In this document: positions 54,571 to 64,000 of the stretch, piece after piece | Numbering within the stretch: the first letter of the stretch is position 1 | How the letters are laid out: every line of letters starts with the position of its first letter | Assembly (NCBI GenBank): GCA_030147525.1 | Contig: JASBVF010000040.1 | Coordinates: forward strand, 62,001 to 126,000 | DNA from: Bacteroidota bacterium | GTDB taxonomy: Bacteria > Bacteroidota > Bacteroidia > Chitinophagales > Saprospiraceae | Length of the DNA stretch: 64,000 nt | Direction: 5' to 3' | Position numbers and translations under genes: made by a program | Notes under the pieces: generated by a model | Database searches by the model: none | Seen by the model: only the letters and a program-made list of their open reading frames with translations | What the model was told of the DNA's origin: nothing

Positions 54571-57500
54571 TCATTTCATCAAATGCACCCCGCCCTCTTT
54601 GAATACCTCCAGCAACTGCCCGTCGCAGCTCAGTATCCGCATTTCGATGAACCATACGAACACCGCCGGGTCCATCGGCTCGCCCTTGCGGTGGCCGTCC
54701 CAGCACTCATTCGGGTCATTCGTTTCGAACATCATGTCGCCCCAGCGGTCGAATATTTTTAACGTAAAATGCTGCAAATCAACCCGTGGCGACACGTAGC
54801 CCCGGAAGCAGTCGTTGATGCCGTCGAAGTTGGGCGAAAAGGAATTGGGCATGTAGATCAAATTGGCCGTTGCTACCGGCTCCATCGCCACCTCGATGAC
54901 CCGTTCCACCGTTTCACAGTCGTTCGTCAGTTTCAGGGTGTACGTGCCCGGGGATTTCACCCAAATCGTTTGTGCAGCTGACCCGCTGGACCACTCCCAC
55001 GTCAGCGGCAGTTGGCTGAAGGCGATCGGCGCCAGTTGCACGCTGTCGCCGCAGGTGAGTGTGGCATCCTGCGTTTCCACGGAGATAGGCGGGATGGGCG
55101 TCAGGCTGATATTTTTTTCAAAAACACAATCGTTCCCGTCCTGCACGAACACGGTGTAGCTGCCGGCCGCCAGCGCATCGAATACGGAGTCGGGCTGCCA
55201 GGTCGTGCTGTCGAGGGAGAAGAGGTAGGGCGTTGCACCGCCGCTAAGGTTTTCCACGGTGACGGCCCCGTCGCTGGCGTTCCAGCAAATTTCATCCGCC
55301 GCCAGGTCAAAGCTCACCGGCGGGAAGTTCGTCACGCTCACTTGCACGACCGAATCGCAGCCGTTTTGATTTTGAAAAATGAAATCCTGCTGGTCGCCGG
55401 CGGCCAGTTGCTGGCCGTTGTAGCTGATGGTTTCGCCTTCGCAAACCTGAAGCGCCAGCGCCGTCGTATCCACCTGCGACCCCACCACCGTCACCGTCAC
55501 CACCGAGTCGCAGCCGAACGTATTCATCAGCGTAAAATCCATCACATCGCCGGGGAAGAGTTGCTGCCCCTGGTACGTCACCGACGCATTGCCGCAGGCA
55601 GCCAAAGTCAGACTGGATGCATCCGCAGGTATCGACATTACCCCGACAATGGTCGTGTCGAGGCAGCCGTCCGCATTGGTTTGGGTGAAAATTTGCGAGC
55701 TGCCCGCCGGAATCTGCGTGCCGTTGTAGTCAAAAAACGACCCCTCGCAGGCGAAAGCGTCGATTACCAGGAATGTCGTCTGAAACGCCGATACCGACAC
55801 CTGCACGACCGAATCGCAGCCGAGCAGATTTTGAAAAGTGAAATCCTGTGACATGCCTGGCGAGAGTGGTTGCCCGCCGTAAGTCACCGTGCTGTCGGGG
55901 CAGGCGAAAAGTTCAAGTTGGGTTGAATCAGGCCCGGAGCAAAGGTCGAAAAGCAACCAGTCGAATTCCTCCTCCACATCGCAGCCAATGAGATCGAGAT
56001 TGGTGTTGACGAAGTAAGCCCCCCATCCTGTGGGCAGGTTCGACGTATCAAGTTCGAGGTTGTAGTTGCTGGCCAAAATTCCCGGGAAAACATAGCTTCC
56101 GCCCGCACCGCTCGCCACGGTGTCGAGATTCACGCTGCCATCGTTGAGGAAAATCTGGATACCACTCACCAAGGTGTCCGGCCCGTCGATGATGCCGTTT
56201 TGGTTCACATCGAACCACACGTTGCCGAGGATATCGCCGAAGCCGGGGAACAGGTCGAGCGTGAGCACCTCCGAGGTGGACGAGCAGCCGTAGATGTCCG
56301 TCATTTCAACAAAATACTCCCCGCTCTGGTCAAAAATCGGGTTGGCCTGCGTGCCGTTCGGGCCGGCCATCGGGTTGCCGTCGAGGTACCACTGGTAGCT
56401 GGCCACGTTCGGCAGGTTGGGCAGGCACATCGTGTCGGGTTCGCAACGGCTGTGGCAGCCGGTCGGGATTTTGCCGATGTCGGGGGCGTTGTTCAGCACG
56501 ATCTGGTTGCTTCGGCTGCGGCAGCCGAACTGGTTCGTCGCCTGGGTGAAGTAGGTGCCTCCGGCAATCACCGTGATGCTCGTCCCCGTCTCGCCCGTGT
56601 TCCACGAGTACGTCAGCATCGGGTCAGGGCTGGTGACGCTGAGCGTAGCCGCCATGTTTTCACACAAAAATCCGGTAGGCATGGACTCGATTGCTACGGA
56701 TGGCTTCGGGTTCACCGTCACTGTGAACGGCCCTTCCACGCTCGTGCAACCGCTCGTACCGTCCGTGACGGTAACGGTGAAATTGTGCGTGCCTACCGGC
56801 AACAGGTTGCCTTTGTCATCGGTAAAACTGATCTCGTTGCCCGGCTCGCCGTTCGACCAGACGTAGCTGTAACCGGTGCTGCCCTGAATGATCAGCGTCA
56901 CGTCTTCGCCGTCGCACACGCTGTAATTATTTTCAAAAAACGCCACCGGCTGACCGTACTCGTTGACCTCTACACCCTTGATGATGCCATTCGGCTCGGC
57001 GATCACATCCACCGGGGCGGGCGGCGGCGAGTATTTACAGCCCAGTGCATCGGTCAGCGTTACGCCGTACACACCCGACTCGAAAGTCGTGATATTGTTG
57101 GCCACGGCGCCCGTCGTCCAGTTCCAGGAGATACCGCCGGGCGGGGCCGTAAGCGTGATGCTTTCGCCTTCGCAAATAGGCGGGGGCTGCGAGTAGCTGA
57201 TGTTGCCGCTGAGTGTGTTCGGGTCCACATTAAACATTTCGCTATGGCTGGCCATGCAGCCGTAAATATTCGAGGCCGTCAGCGTGACGGTGTAGTTACC
57301 GGCTGCGCCGAAAACATGCGCAGCGTTGGCCTGGGTCGAGGCATTCGCTGCACCGCTGCCTGGGTCGCCGAAATTCCAGGCGAACGAAGTCGCATCGGCG
57401 GAAGCGTTTTCGGTGAAAAGCAGCGCCGTGCCCTCGCAACTCAGGGTGGGCAGGGTGAAATTCACCGTGGGCGGGTCGAGTACCGTCACCGTTTTTGAAA

Positions 57501-60500
57501 CAGAAACCTGGCACCCGCTGGCCTCCGTCACGGTCAGCGTCACCGTGTAGCTGCCGGGGTTGGCAAAAGTGTGCGCCGGGTTGGTCAACGTCGAAGTGTT
57601 CGCTGGACCGCTGCCGGGGTCGCCAAAATCCCAGTCCCAGGCTGTGATGCTCGCACCAGCCACCACCGCCGAGAGATCGGTGAAAGCTGCCGGAGCGCCG
57701 GGGCAGGGTTCTTCGTAATCAAAATCCGCTACCGCAGGCACCAGCACGTCCTTGAAAATACCCATTCCGCAAGTGGCGCCGGGCGGGCTGGAAGCATTTA
57801 CTTCGCCGATCAGAATGACCGTGTAGTAGCCCGGCGCTGTGAAAGTGTGCGAAGGATCCTGCAAGTTCGAAGTGTTGGCCGCCCCGCTGGCCGGGTCGTC
57901 GAAATACCAGTTGAATGAACCGGGGACAAAATTCGTGGAGGTATTGACGAAGTCGACCGTGTTGCAATCCATCGTCGTCACAGGGTTGAAATCTACCGTG
58001 CCGGCCGGGGTACAGCCGCCGCCGGGCACCGGGGGACCGCCCGCTCCACCGTAGCACAGCCCGCCCACGCAGGTGCCGCCGATCGCTGCGCAATCCACCA
58101 GCGTCAGCGGGTTGGAGAGCGCCGTGCAGCCGTTCACATCGGTCACCTGCACCTGGTAAGTACCGGGCGTGGTGGTCGAGTAGGTCGGCGTGTTGCCGCC
58201 GACAGGGTTGCCGTCTTGTGTCCACTCGTAGTCGTAACCGGCGCCGGTGGTCAGTGCGTAGATTGTGGCTGCCGGGCCGCCGGAGCAAAGTGCGTAGTAC
58301 GACGGCGTGGAAATGCTCACGTTCGGTAGCGGATTTTCATCGATAAAAAACGTCGTGTCGCCTACGCAGCCGTCCGCATCGGTGACGACGACCTGGTAGG
58401 TACCGCCGCCGAGCGAAGGCATGGGATCAGTGGAAACCTGCGCCCCGCTTGCGTTTTCCCAAACGTAACCGGCGTAGGGCGTGGTGGTCGTCACGGTCGT
58501 TGTTTCACCAAAACAAACATCCGCTGCGGGCACGACCGGCTCTGGCAGTGGCAGCACCGTCACGTTGAAATTTTGGTTGCTGCCGCAAACGCTCACGTTC
58601 ACCGTCGCCGGGCCGTCGCTGTGCCACAGCACGCTGATGGCGGCGCTGCCCTGCCCACTGGTGATCGTCCCTGCATCCGCCGGGCTGATCGTCCAGGCGT
58701 AGTTGAGGTTTTCAAAAGCCGGGGCGCTGTAGCTGCCGGTTGCCTCCCGGCAAACCTGCGCATCGCCGCTGAGGGTGAAATTGGATACCGGATTCACGGT
58801 CAGCGTGAGCGGCGCAGAGGTGCAGGCCAGGCCGGTGGTCGCTGTTTGTACCACTGAAACCGAGTACGGCGGCGCTGCACCCCACACGACGTTGGCGGGG
58901 TTTCCGTGAAATGTGGAGGGCGTTCCACCCGTGAAAGTCCAGGTGAAATCGGTGTTGAGCAGGCCCTGGGCCTCGTAGCTGTAAGTCGTGCCGGGGCAGA
59001 TTTCCTGCGCACCGAGAATGCCGGTTGGCTGAGGCGGTGCGCCGACCAGTTTCACAAAAATATCGTAAGTCTGGTTGCAAAAACCGGTAGCGTTCGCAGC
59101 CGTCGCCCGCACGGTGTAGCTGCCGGACGGGAAGTTGAACGGAATGTTCGCCGTGTTCGCCGCTGCTCCTGAAGTCCAGACGCTCGTGCCTGTGGCGTTG
59201 AAAACCTGCCAGTTGGCGTTGATCAGGCTGCCGGTGATGGTATTGAAACTGCGGTAGGTGGCGCTGGTATTTTGACAAACTTCAATCGGCCCCGTCGTGT
59301 AAAAACCGGGCACGATGAACACATCGAGCGTGTCCTTGCCCTGGCAGCCGAGGTAGCAGTTCGTGAATTCGACGATAACACGCTGCGGGTTGCCAACGTT
59401 GGCGTCGCCGAACCAATTGACGGTGATGCGCTCCGTACCTTGTCCGCTGGTAATGTTGCCGGTGCCGAGCACGGTCCAGGTGATTTCCGTGCCGGCGTAG
59501 TCGGGGATAAAATATTCTTCCGTGCTGCCCTCGCAAACTTTGTCCGGCCCCTGGATTTGCGCATTGTCGGAGATGATGGGGATGGGTACGACGTTGGGCG
59601 AGTTACAGACGTTTCCGGCGCAGCCGCTCACATCGAGCGAGACGGCGCCTTCAGGGCCGGCATTCCATTGCACAGTGATGAAATTATCCGTTGGGCCGCC
59701 GCCGTCGAGGATGCTGCCGCTGCCGGTGATGGCCCAGTTGTACATTCCGCAACTGGCATCCGTGGAGTAGGTCACCGTTTCCCCCTCGCAAACAGTGCCG
59801 GTGCAATTGATCGAGGGCACGTCGGCGGCCAGCACTTCCACGGTGACGAAGGTCGTGTCGTTGCAGTAGCAGGCGTTCCGGGCGATGAGCGAGACGGTGT
59901 AGGTGCCCGGCGTGGTGTAGGTGTGGCTGGGTTCGAACTGGGCGGAAGTGTTCAGGTCGCCAAAATCCCAGATGTAGGACGAGGCGTTCTGGCTTTGGTT
60001 TTTAAAATAAACGGTTTGCCCCTGGCAAATTTCGATCACGCCGTTGGCGGCAGGCGGCAGCGAGCCGATGGCGGCTTGGGGTTCCTTGAGGATTTCGACG
60101 CAGAGGGATGACGAGCCGGAGCAGCCGGCGGCAGGGGGGCAGATAATTTCGAAAGTTTCCGTGGAGGAGCAGCCTAAGTCGTCGGTCAGGGTGATTGTGT
60201 AAATTCCCGGGCAAAGTCCGGTTTGGTCTTTCGTCGTTGAGCCATTGCTCCAGATAAAAGTGTAAGCGAGGCCGATGCCGGTAGTCGCCAGAGTGATTTG
60301 TCCGTCGCAGGTGTCGCAGGAAGGTGAGTGGACGATGGATGTGGGGTAGATGGAGGCCCAGCAATCGGCATCCGTGGAGGCGATGGTGAAATCACAGGTT
60401 TTGACCGTACCGTCAGCGTCGGTCACAGTGACAGAATATTGACCGGGTTCCAGGCCCGGGATGATGGTGTTTCCACCATTTGAAACTAAGTTCACCGTTC

Positions 60501-61218
60501 CGGAGGAACCTGCTACCGTGATATCGTAGGGCGCTGTTCCGCCATGAATTGTCACGTAGCCGTCGCCGCCCAGCCCGCCGTTCGGGAGTTGAGTGAAATC
60601 CCACATTCCACAGTAAATCTGGAGCGGCTTCGTCAACGGAGCGGAGGTGCCTGCTGTAACCGTTACCTGTCCCTGGCCCGGCGCTCCCCACTCCACCGTT
60701 ACCGAATTGCCGTTGGGCGTGAAGTTTTGAGCACCAAGCACCTCCCAGGTGACCGGTGTGCCGGCCGGGATACCGGTGGCTTCATACGTCGCAGTGCCGA
60801 AAGCGCAGATGCGGTCGCAGGTGCTGGTGCTGTCGGGGCAGAGCGAGGAGGTGGAGACGATGACGGGGTTGACGGTAGTGGTGAGAAAAATGGTGATGTC
60901 GTCGAAAAACTGAGTTTGGTTGGTGGTGAAACCCTGCACGTTCAACGTGGCAAAGCCGGGCGGCGGCCCCAGCGGCGTCGGGCAGTAGGTAATTTCAATT
61001 TCATCACCGATGACGTTACCGCTGCCATCGCCCCAGGAAACCTGGGCAATGCCGATGCCCGGATCAGCGAGCACTACTTTGTAGAGTGCGCAGTCGCCAA
61101 CGCAGAGCGTGTCGGGGCCGATGATGGTGGCCATGCTGGTTTGAGCGGAAAGAGCAATTTGACCCAACAGCCAAATCGAGCAGAGCAAAACGAAACGGGA
61201 TGTGGTGTTTTTCATCAC
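54571..61218 (-). CDS. Giant T9SS type B surface protein with PKD, SprB-like and tandem repeats
   Basis: 2215 residues. The signal peptide ends near SAQ (about 25). A SprB-like repeat appears near 225-280; one PKD domain near 416; three successive PKD domains near 1101, 1196 and 1279 (WDWDFGDPGSG type); an SdrD-B-like block (ILGNVWFDVNQNGIIDG) near 1663; four tandem repeats of about 60-65 residues at 1773-1963 with CDSVVQVSV endings; a SprB repeat at 1966-2043; and a gliding-associated type B sorting domain from 2116 (YMPNSFSPNFDGINDCF ... EGGVHLMK). It is a long adhesin or gliding-type surface filament. Many cysteines suggest disulfide-stabilised domains. It lies upstream of the OmpA-like gene's 3' end. 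Confidence 0.93.
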   Translation of the reverse strand: MMKNTTSRFVLLCSIWLLGQIALSAQTSMATIIGPDTLCVGDCALYKVVLADPGIGIAQVSWGDGSGNVIGDEIEITYCPTPLGPPPGFATLNVQGFTTNQTQFFDDITIFLTTTVNPVIVSTSSLCPDSTSTCDRICAFGTATYEATGIPAGTPVTWEVLGAQNFTPNGNSVTVEWGAPGQGQVTVTAGTSAPLTKPLQIYCGMWDFTQLPNGGLGGDGYVTIHGGTAPYDITVAGSSGTVNLVSNGGNTIIPGLEPGQYSVTVTDADGTVKTCDFTIASTDADCWASIYPTSIVHSPSCDTCDGQITLATTGIGLAYTFIWSNGSTTKDQTGLCPGIYTITLTDDLGCSSTETFEIICPPAAGCSGSSSLCVEILKEPQAAIGSLPPAANGVIEICQGQTVYFKNQSQNASSYIWDFGDLNTSAQFEPSHTYTTPGTYTVSLIARNACYCNDTTFVTVEVLAADVPSINCTGTVCEGETVTYSTDASCGMYNWAITGSGSILDGGGPTDNFITVQWNAGPEGAVSLDVSGCAGNVCNSPNVVPIPIISDNAQIQGPDKVCEGSTEEYFIPDYAGTEITWTVLGTGNITSGQGTERITVNWFGDANVGNPQRVIVEFTNCYLGCQGKDTLDVFIVPGFYTTGPIEVCQNTSATYRSFNTITGSLINANWQVFNATGTSVWTSGAAANTANIPFNFPSGSYTVRATAANATGFCNQTYDIFVKLVGAPPQPTGILGAQEICPGTTYSYEAQGLLNTDFTWTFTGGTPSTFHGNPANVVWGAAPPYSVSVVQTATTGLACTSAPLTLTVNPVSNFTLSGDAQVCREATGSYSAPAFENLNYAWTISPADAGTITSGQGSAAISVLWHSDGPATVNVSVCGSNQNFNVTVLPLPEPVVPAADVCFGETTTVTTTTPYAGYVWENASGAQVSTDPMPSLGGGTYQVVVTDADGCVGDTTFFIDENPLPNVSISTPSYYALCSGGPAATIYALTTGAGYDYEWTQDGNPVGGNTPTYSTTTPGTYQVQVTDVNGCTALSNPLTLVDCAAIGGTCVGGLCYGGAGGPPVPGGGCTPAGTVDFNPVTTMDCNTVDFVNTSTNFVPGSFNWYFDDPASGAANTSNLQDPSHTFTAPGYYTVILIGEVNASSPPGATCGMGIFKDVLVPAVADFDYEEPCPGAPAAFTDLSAVVAGASITAWDWDFGDPGSGPANTSTLTNPAHTFANPGSYTVTLTVTEASGCQVSVSKTVTVLDPPTVNFTLPTLSCEGTALLFTENASADATSFAWNFGDPGSGAANASTQANAAHVFGAAGNYTVTLTASNIYGCMASHSEMFNVDPNTLSGNISYSQPPPICEGESITLTAPPGGISWNWTTGAVANNITTFESGVYGVTLTDALGCKYSPPPAPVDVIAEPNGIIKGVEVNEYGQPVAFFENNYSVCDGEDVTLIIQGSTGYSYVWSNGEPGNEISFTDDKGNLLPVGTHNFTVTVTDGTSGCTSVEGPFTVTVNPKPSVAIESMPTGFLCENMAATLSVTSPDPMLTYSWNTGETGTSITVIAGGTYFTQATNQFGCRSRSNQIVLNNAPDIGKIPTGCHSRCEPDTMCLPNLPNVASYQWYLDGNPMAGPNGTQANPIFDQSGEYFVEMTDIYGCSSTSEVLTLDLFPGFGDILGNVWFDVNQNGIIDGPDTLVSGIQIFLNDGSVNLDTVASGAGGSYVFPGILASNYNLELDTSNLPTGWGAYFVNTNLDLIGCDVEEEFDWLLFDLCSGPDSTQLELFACPDSTVTYGGQPLSPGMSQDFTFQNLLGCDSVVQVSVSAFQTTFLVIDAFACEGSFFDYNGTQIPAGSSQIFTQTNADGCLDTTIVGVMSIPADASSLTLAACGNASVTYQGQQLFPGDVMDFTLMNTFGCDSVVTVTVVGSQVDTTALALQVCEGETISYNGQQLAAGDQQDFIFQNQNGCDSVVQVSVTNFPPVSFDLAADEICWNASDGAVTVENLSGGATPYLFSLDSTTWQPDSVFDALAAGSYTVFVQDGNDCVFEKNISLTPIPPISVETQDATLTCGDSVQLAPIAFSQLPLTWEWSSGSAAQTIWVKSPGTYTLKLTNDCETVERVIEVAMEPVATANLIYMPNSFSPNFDGINDCFRGYVSPRVDLQHFTLKIFDRWGDMMFETNDPNECWDGHRKGEPMDPAVFVWFIEMRILSCDGQLLEVFKEGGVHLMK

Positions 61219-61423
61219 AGGAAAATGAGTTGTATGAGTAATCGGGTTTTACCATCCGGCGCAAATCGGGAGGATGGTAGTATTTTTTTCAAGGCCAAGA
61301 TAACCAGCCCGGGGAGATGTACTTCAACAAAAGATAAGGCTAAATCTAAAGTACTTTCGGGGTTTGAAGAAATGGAATGGGGAGACAGGAGTTGTGTCTG
61401 ACAAAAAAAGCGTGCGACGGGCG

Positions 61424-63523
61424 TCAGTTGTTGATAAAATTTTTCAAATCGGGAAATTGTTCCACGTACTGCGCTGCTTCCGCTTTTGAAATCTCCCAGC
61501 CGTTCAGGTAAGCCGCAATCCTGGCTTCCCGGTAGCCATCCCGCTCGAGTTTTTTGTGCCATTCTTCCGCTGAGGCAAAAGTCAAATAAAACCCAAGGGC
61601 GAAAAGCGTTTCGCTTTGCGATGTTCGCTCTTCCAGGATGCTTTTGGGGTAAAAACGCTGCAGCTTTTCCAGTTCGCCTTCCAACATCAGGCTGTCCAGG
61701 TCAATGACTATCTGGTAGCAGAGGCTGGTCATGGCTTTTTGAAAAAAACGGGCATCCAAAGCACCTGGGTCTACTGCCGGCAACTGAACTTCGAAGGGCA
61801 GAGATTCGGGATTACTGATGAAAACTTCTATCCGGCGGTTCTGTCCTTGCTGGTTTGAAGCTACCGGCCACGATAGCCCGGCGCAACGGAATACGAGGTT
61901 GTCAACGCTTGCGCCCTCCTGCCGCAGAAAAGCGGCCGACCTTCGGAAAGCATTCTCACAAACGGCTGCTACGTCATCGTTCTGGGCGGTGTGTACGGAG
62001 ATGGAGATTTTAACCTCCGGGTATTTTTTCATCAAAACAGCCAGCAACCTCAATGCGTCGAGGCCCTTCTCAGGCAACGGCTGTCCGGGTTCCGGCGCTG
62101 GAAATACAGGCAGGACAAATGAAGTAATATCTTCAAAAAAAGAGGGCGCCGTTTGCCCGGATGATTCGGTTGCGCCTTCCAAAGCTGCCTGGTAAGCCGG
62201 CACCTCGTGAAATGAAACCGGTAAAGACCGCCTCATTTGCTCCGGCCGGGGAGGATCGAACAGGGCGACAAACAAATCTCTTTCGCCAAGCCCCTGCTTT
62301 CTGTTGGAAGCAAAAAATGCCTCTGAACCGTTGGAGGTGATGCTGAACTGTTCGTCGTTTCCAGCTGAATTGATGGGAATACCCAAGTTTTCGGGTGGCG
62401 ACCAGCGCTGTGTGTGATCGAGGTAGGTTGATCTGAAAATGTCCAGTCCTCCCATACTCCTGCGGGCGGCATTGCTTGAAAAGTAAAGGGTACGGCCGTC
62501 GTTAGCAAGGAAAGGAGATGTTTCGTCGTAGGGGGTGTTGATGGCAGGGCCGAGGTTTTCAGGAATGGACCAGGCGCCATTAGAGAAGATGGAAAAATAG
62601 AGGTCGAGGCCGCCAAAGCTGCCTTCCCGCCTGCTGGCAAAAAGCAGCACTGTGTCATTGAAAAAAAATGGCGCCCGGTCGCCCTCCCAGGGGCGCATGG
62701 GCCCTTCGAATTCCGGAGAAAAAAGTGTGCGTTCAATGACGTTTTCCCGGAAGGTGTCTACCAGGATTTCTCCACTGAACAGTGTTTCGCCCCGAAAAAA
62801 ATAGAGATGAGAACCGCTCTGGTCAAAGTCGAGCGCTACTTCATGCTGGATGGAGTTGAGGAAAACACTGAGTGGTCTCGGCGTGCCCCAGTCTCCATCC
62901 GTCAGGTCGGTAAAAAACATATCCGCCTTGCAATCATCGCTGTTACACCCCGTGTTCCCTGTGCGGCTGGATGAAAAATATAGCCGGTTTTTGCTGCCCG
63001 GGCTGAGGATGGGTTTAAAATCATCACTTGCCGAGTTGACGATATTGCCCAGATGTATCACAGCCGCAGCTGGTGAAAGGCGGCTGATGCGAACGCCGGC
63101 GCCACATCTCCGGATGTCGTCAGTAACGGCTGCCCTGAGGGAAGGGGACGCCGAATTTTTTTGTAAAAACTTTTTATAAAAAACAGCAGCCTGCTCAAAT
63201 TCAAGCTTGGCGTGGTGCAGTTTACCAAGGTAAAGGAAAACCTGGGCTGGCGGTTTGGCTTTGGTGTTTAGGGCCTGGTAGAGGAAATTTTCGGCGGCAT
63301 CCAGATTGTTCAGGTGGAAAAAGCAGATACCAATGTTTTGAACGACGGTAGCGTCGCCGGGATAAGCTTGCCTGTATTTCAGGAAAGCATCGAGTGCCAG
63401 ATTGTATTTTTGCGCTGATAAAAACTCTTCCCCGCTTTTTTTCAAAACATACGCATCTTGTCCTGATAGGTTTGTAGAACAAAAATGAAAGCAGAACAGC
63501 AGGGTGAATAGTTTAACCTTCAT
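61424..63523 (-). CDS. TPR / PD40 propeller / OmpA-like protein (PorE-type layout)
   Basis: 699 residues: signal peptide to about 21 (LSGQ); TPR repeats at about 25-140; WD40/PD40 propeller at about 155-410 (SDDFKPILSPGSKNRLYFSS, DETSPFLANDGRTLYFSS, NDEQFSITSNGSEAFFAS); an OmpA-like domain at about 500-590 that ends NRRIEVFIS. This order is that of the PorE-type T9SS component and of related OmpA proteins coded near type B cargo. In the OmpA part the peptidoglycan-binding Asp (normally in HTD) reads HTA, so binding may be lost. Same strand as the giant surface protein, which starts 205 bp downstream. Confidence 0.85.
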   Translation of the reverse strand: MKVKLFTLLFCFHFCSTNLSGQDAYVLKKSGEEFLSAQKYNLALDAFLKYRQAYPGDATVVQNIGICFFHLNNLDAAENFLYQALNTKAKPPAQVFLYLGKLHHAKLEFEQAAVFYKKFLQKNSASPSLRAAVTDDIRRCGAGVRISRLSPAAAVIHLGNIVNSASDDFKPILSPGSKNRLYFSSSRTGNTGCNSDDCKADMFFTDLTDGDWGTPRPLSVFLNSIQHEVALDFDQSGSHLYFFRGETLFSGEILVDTFRENVIERTLFSPEFEGPMRPWEGDRAPFFFNDTVLLFASRREGSFGGLDLYFSIFSNGAWSIPENLGPAINTPYDETSPFLANDGRTLYFSSNAARRSMGGLDIFRSTYLDHTQRWSPPENLGIPINSAGNDEQFSITSNGSEAFFASNRKQGLGERDLFVALFDPPRPEQMRRSLPVSFHEVPAYQAALEGATESSGQTAPSFFEDITSFVLPVFPAPEPGQPLPEKGLDALRLLAVLMKKYPEVKISISVHTAQNDDVAAVCENAFRRSAAFLRQEGASVDNLVFRCAGLSWPVASNQQGQNRRIEVFISNPESLPFEVQLPAVDPGALDARFFQKAMTSLCYQIVIDLDSLMLEGELEKLQRFYPKSILEERTSQSETLFALGFYLTFASAEEWHKKLERDGYREARIAAYLNGWEISKAEAAQYVEQFPDLKNFINN

Positions 63524-63737
63524 GTTTGGAGCGGGTTCATTTTGGGAATGAAACAGGTTGCAAAAATGGTAAAATACGTTAACTAAATATTTTTAATCAC
63601 TGAAAATAAAGAGAACGCTCGAATTGAAAGAGTTAAAGTACAGGGTTATATGTTAAAACTGAGCAACTGTCATTCAAAAAGATCACGATTAAAAAGAAAG
63701 CCGTAATTTTTCACCCGAAAAAAAAGTACTGCACAAT

Positions 63738-64000
63738 TGTATCGCCTGTTTATCCCCATCTTTTTATTGGCCATCCATTGGCTCACGGCCCAGACGCCGG
63801 CCTATCTGCATTATGATGTGAGTGATGGCTTGCCCAGCGCATTGGTGTATTGTGCAAGACAGGACAGCCGTGGGTTGCTCTGGTTTGGTACTGATAAAGG
63901 TCTTGCCCGTTTCGATGGTACTGATTTCAAGGTTTTTAATATGAAAGACGGCCTTCCTGACCCGGAGGTGATCGATATTTTTGAGGATAGTCAGCAGCGT
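63738..64000 (+). CDS. Two-component-type propeller sensor (ligand-binding), 5' end; truncated by window
   Basis: Only about 88 codons are present; the frame runs off the window. No ATG precedes it after the in-frame stop near 63690, so TTG at 63738 is the likely start. A hydrophobic signal segment ends at LTAQ, and YDVSDGLPSALVYCARQDSRGLLWFGTDKGLARFDG is the first blade of a Reg_prop ligand-binding propeller. Such proteins normally continue into a Y_Y_Y domain, a membrane helix and a kinase or DNA-binding output, none of which can be seen here. Confidence 0.85.

Noticed and set aside
56200-57498. 432-codon plus-strand frame antisense to the giant surface protein
   Set aside because: No domain, no promoter, and the sense frame has clear PKD and repeat domains.

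Overview
The window reads as a chromosomal segment of a Bacteroidota bacterium, most likely a Saprospiria/Lewinella-type gliding or surface-active aerobe. The grounds are five type IX secretion (T9SS) cargo proteins (three with type A and two with type B/gliding-associated C-terminal domains), -7 promoter elements of the Bacteroidota form TAnnTTTG, an RprX/RprY-like two-component pair, and several families common in this phylum (GSCFA, DUF4175, DUF4139, TlpA/DUF4369, SbsA-like Ig lipoprotein, CotH). The species is inferred from gene content only. The window carries about 50 genes with tight spacing. I see no phage, insertion sequence or CRISPR array.

Layout. 1-1300: 3' end of a hybrid histidine kinase, an Hpt protein and tRNA-Gln(UUG). 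1318-5074 (minus): FadD acyl-CoA ligase, methionine-type aminotransferase, calcineurin-like phosphoesterase. 5343-10160: a stand-alone McrB-N-like protein, then a short-chain-fatty-acyl-type (ScfR/RamB-like) regulator divergent from aconitase. 10255-13796 (minus): a T9SS beta-propeller protein and a ruvX-def-GSCFA run. 14128-23978: DUF4175 coiled-coil membrane protein, alkyltransferase-like protein, a TrpF-like pseudoenzyme, Ig-like lipoprotein, thioredoxin-like protein, AI-2E transporter, a tiny membrane protein and an esterase. 24137-30425: T9SS hydrolase-like protein, DUF819 transporter, T9SS type B propeller protein, Uma2 nuclease-fold protein. 30524-37467: aspS, M23 peptidase, two tandem Kazal lipoproteins, Bcp, sugar nucleotidyltransferase and sugar kinase. 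37594-46835: RprX/RprY-like pair, class IV aminotransferase, DUF4139 protein, T9SS protein, VWA lipoprotein, Met-rich lipoprotein, cupin, PrxQ. 46933-54474: FadH, DUF2256, FeS-BCP photolyase, CotH kinase, S9 peptidase. 54571-64000: a 2215-residue PKD/SprB-type surface protein, a TPR/PD40/OmpA-like protein and the start of a two-component-type propeller sensor.

Functional themes: fatty-acid breakdown and the carbon node it feeds (FadD, FadH, aconitase, ScfR-type regulator); envelope and surface (T9SS cargo, OmpA-like, M23, Kazal, CotH); light, oxidative and alkylation damage (FeS-BCP, ATL, two peroxiredoxins, RuvX).

The most unusual signal is non-coding. At least fourteen intergenic spots carry strings in which one short word (about 7-12 nt, different at each place) is repeated with single-base drift and, in most cases, mirrored as a long inverted repeat. 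All six convergent gene pairs that do not abut are separated by a hairpin-bearing spacer; five of the spacers are 94-102 bp long and one is 138 bp. Two words recur at separate loci. This looks like a class of 'micro-word palindromes' with conserved architecture and variable vocabulary.
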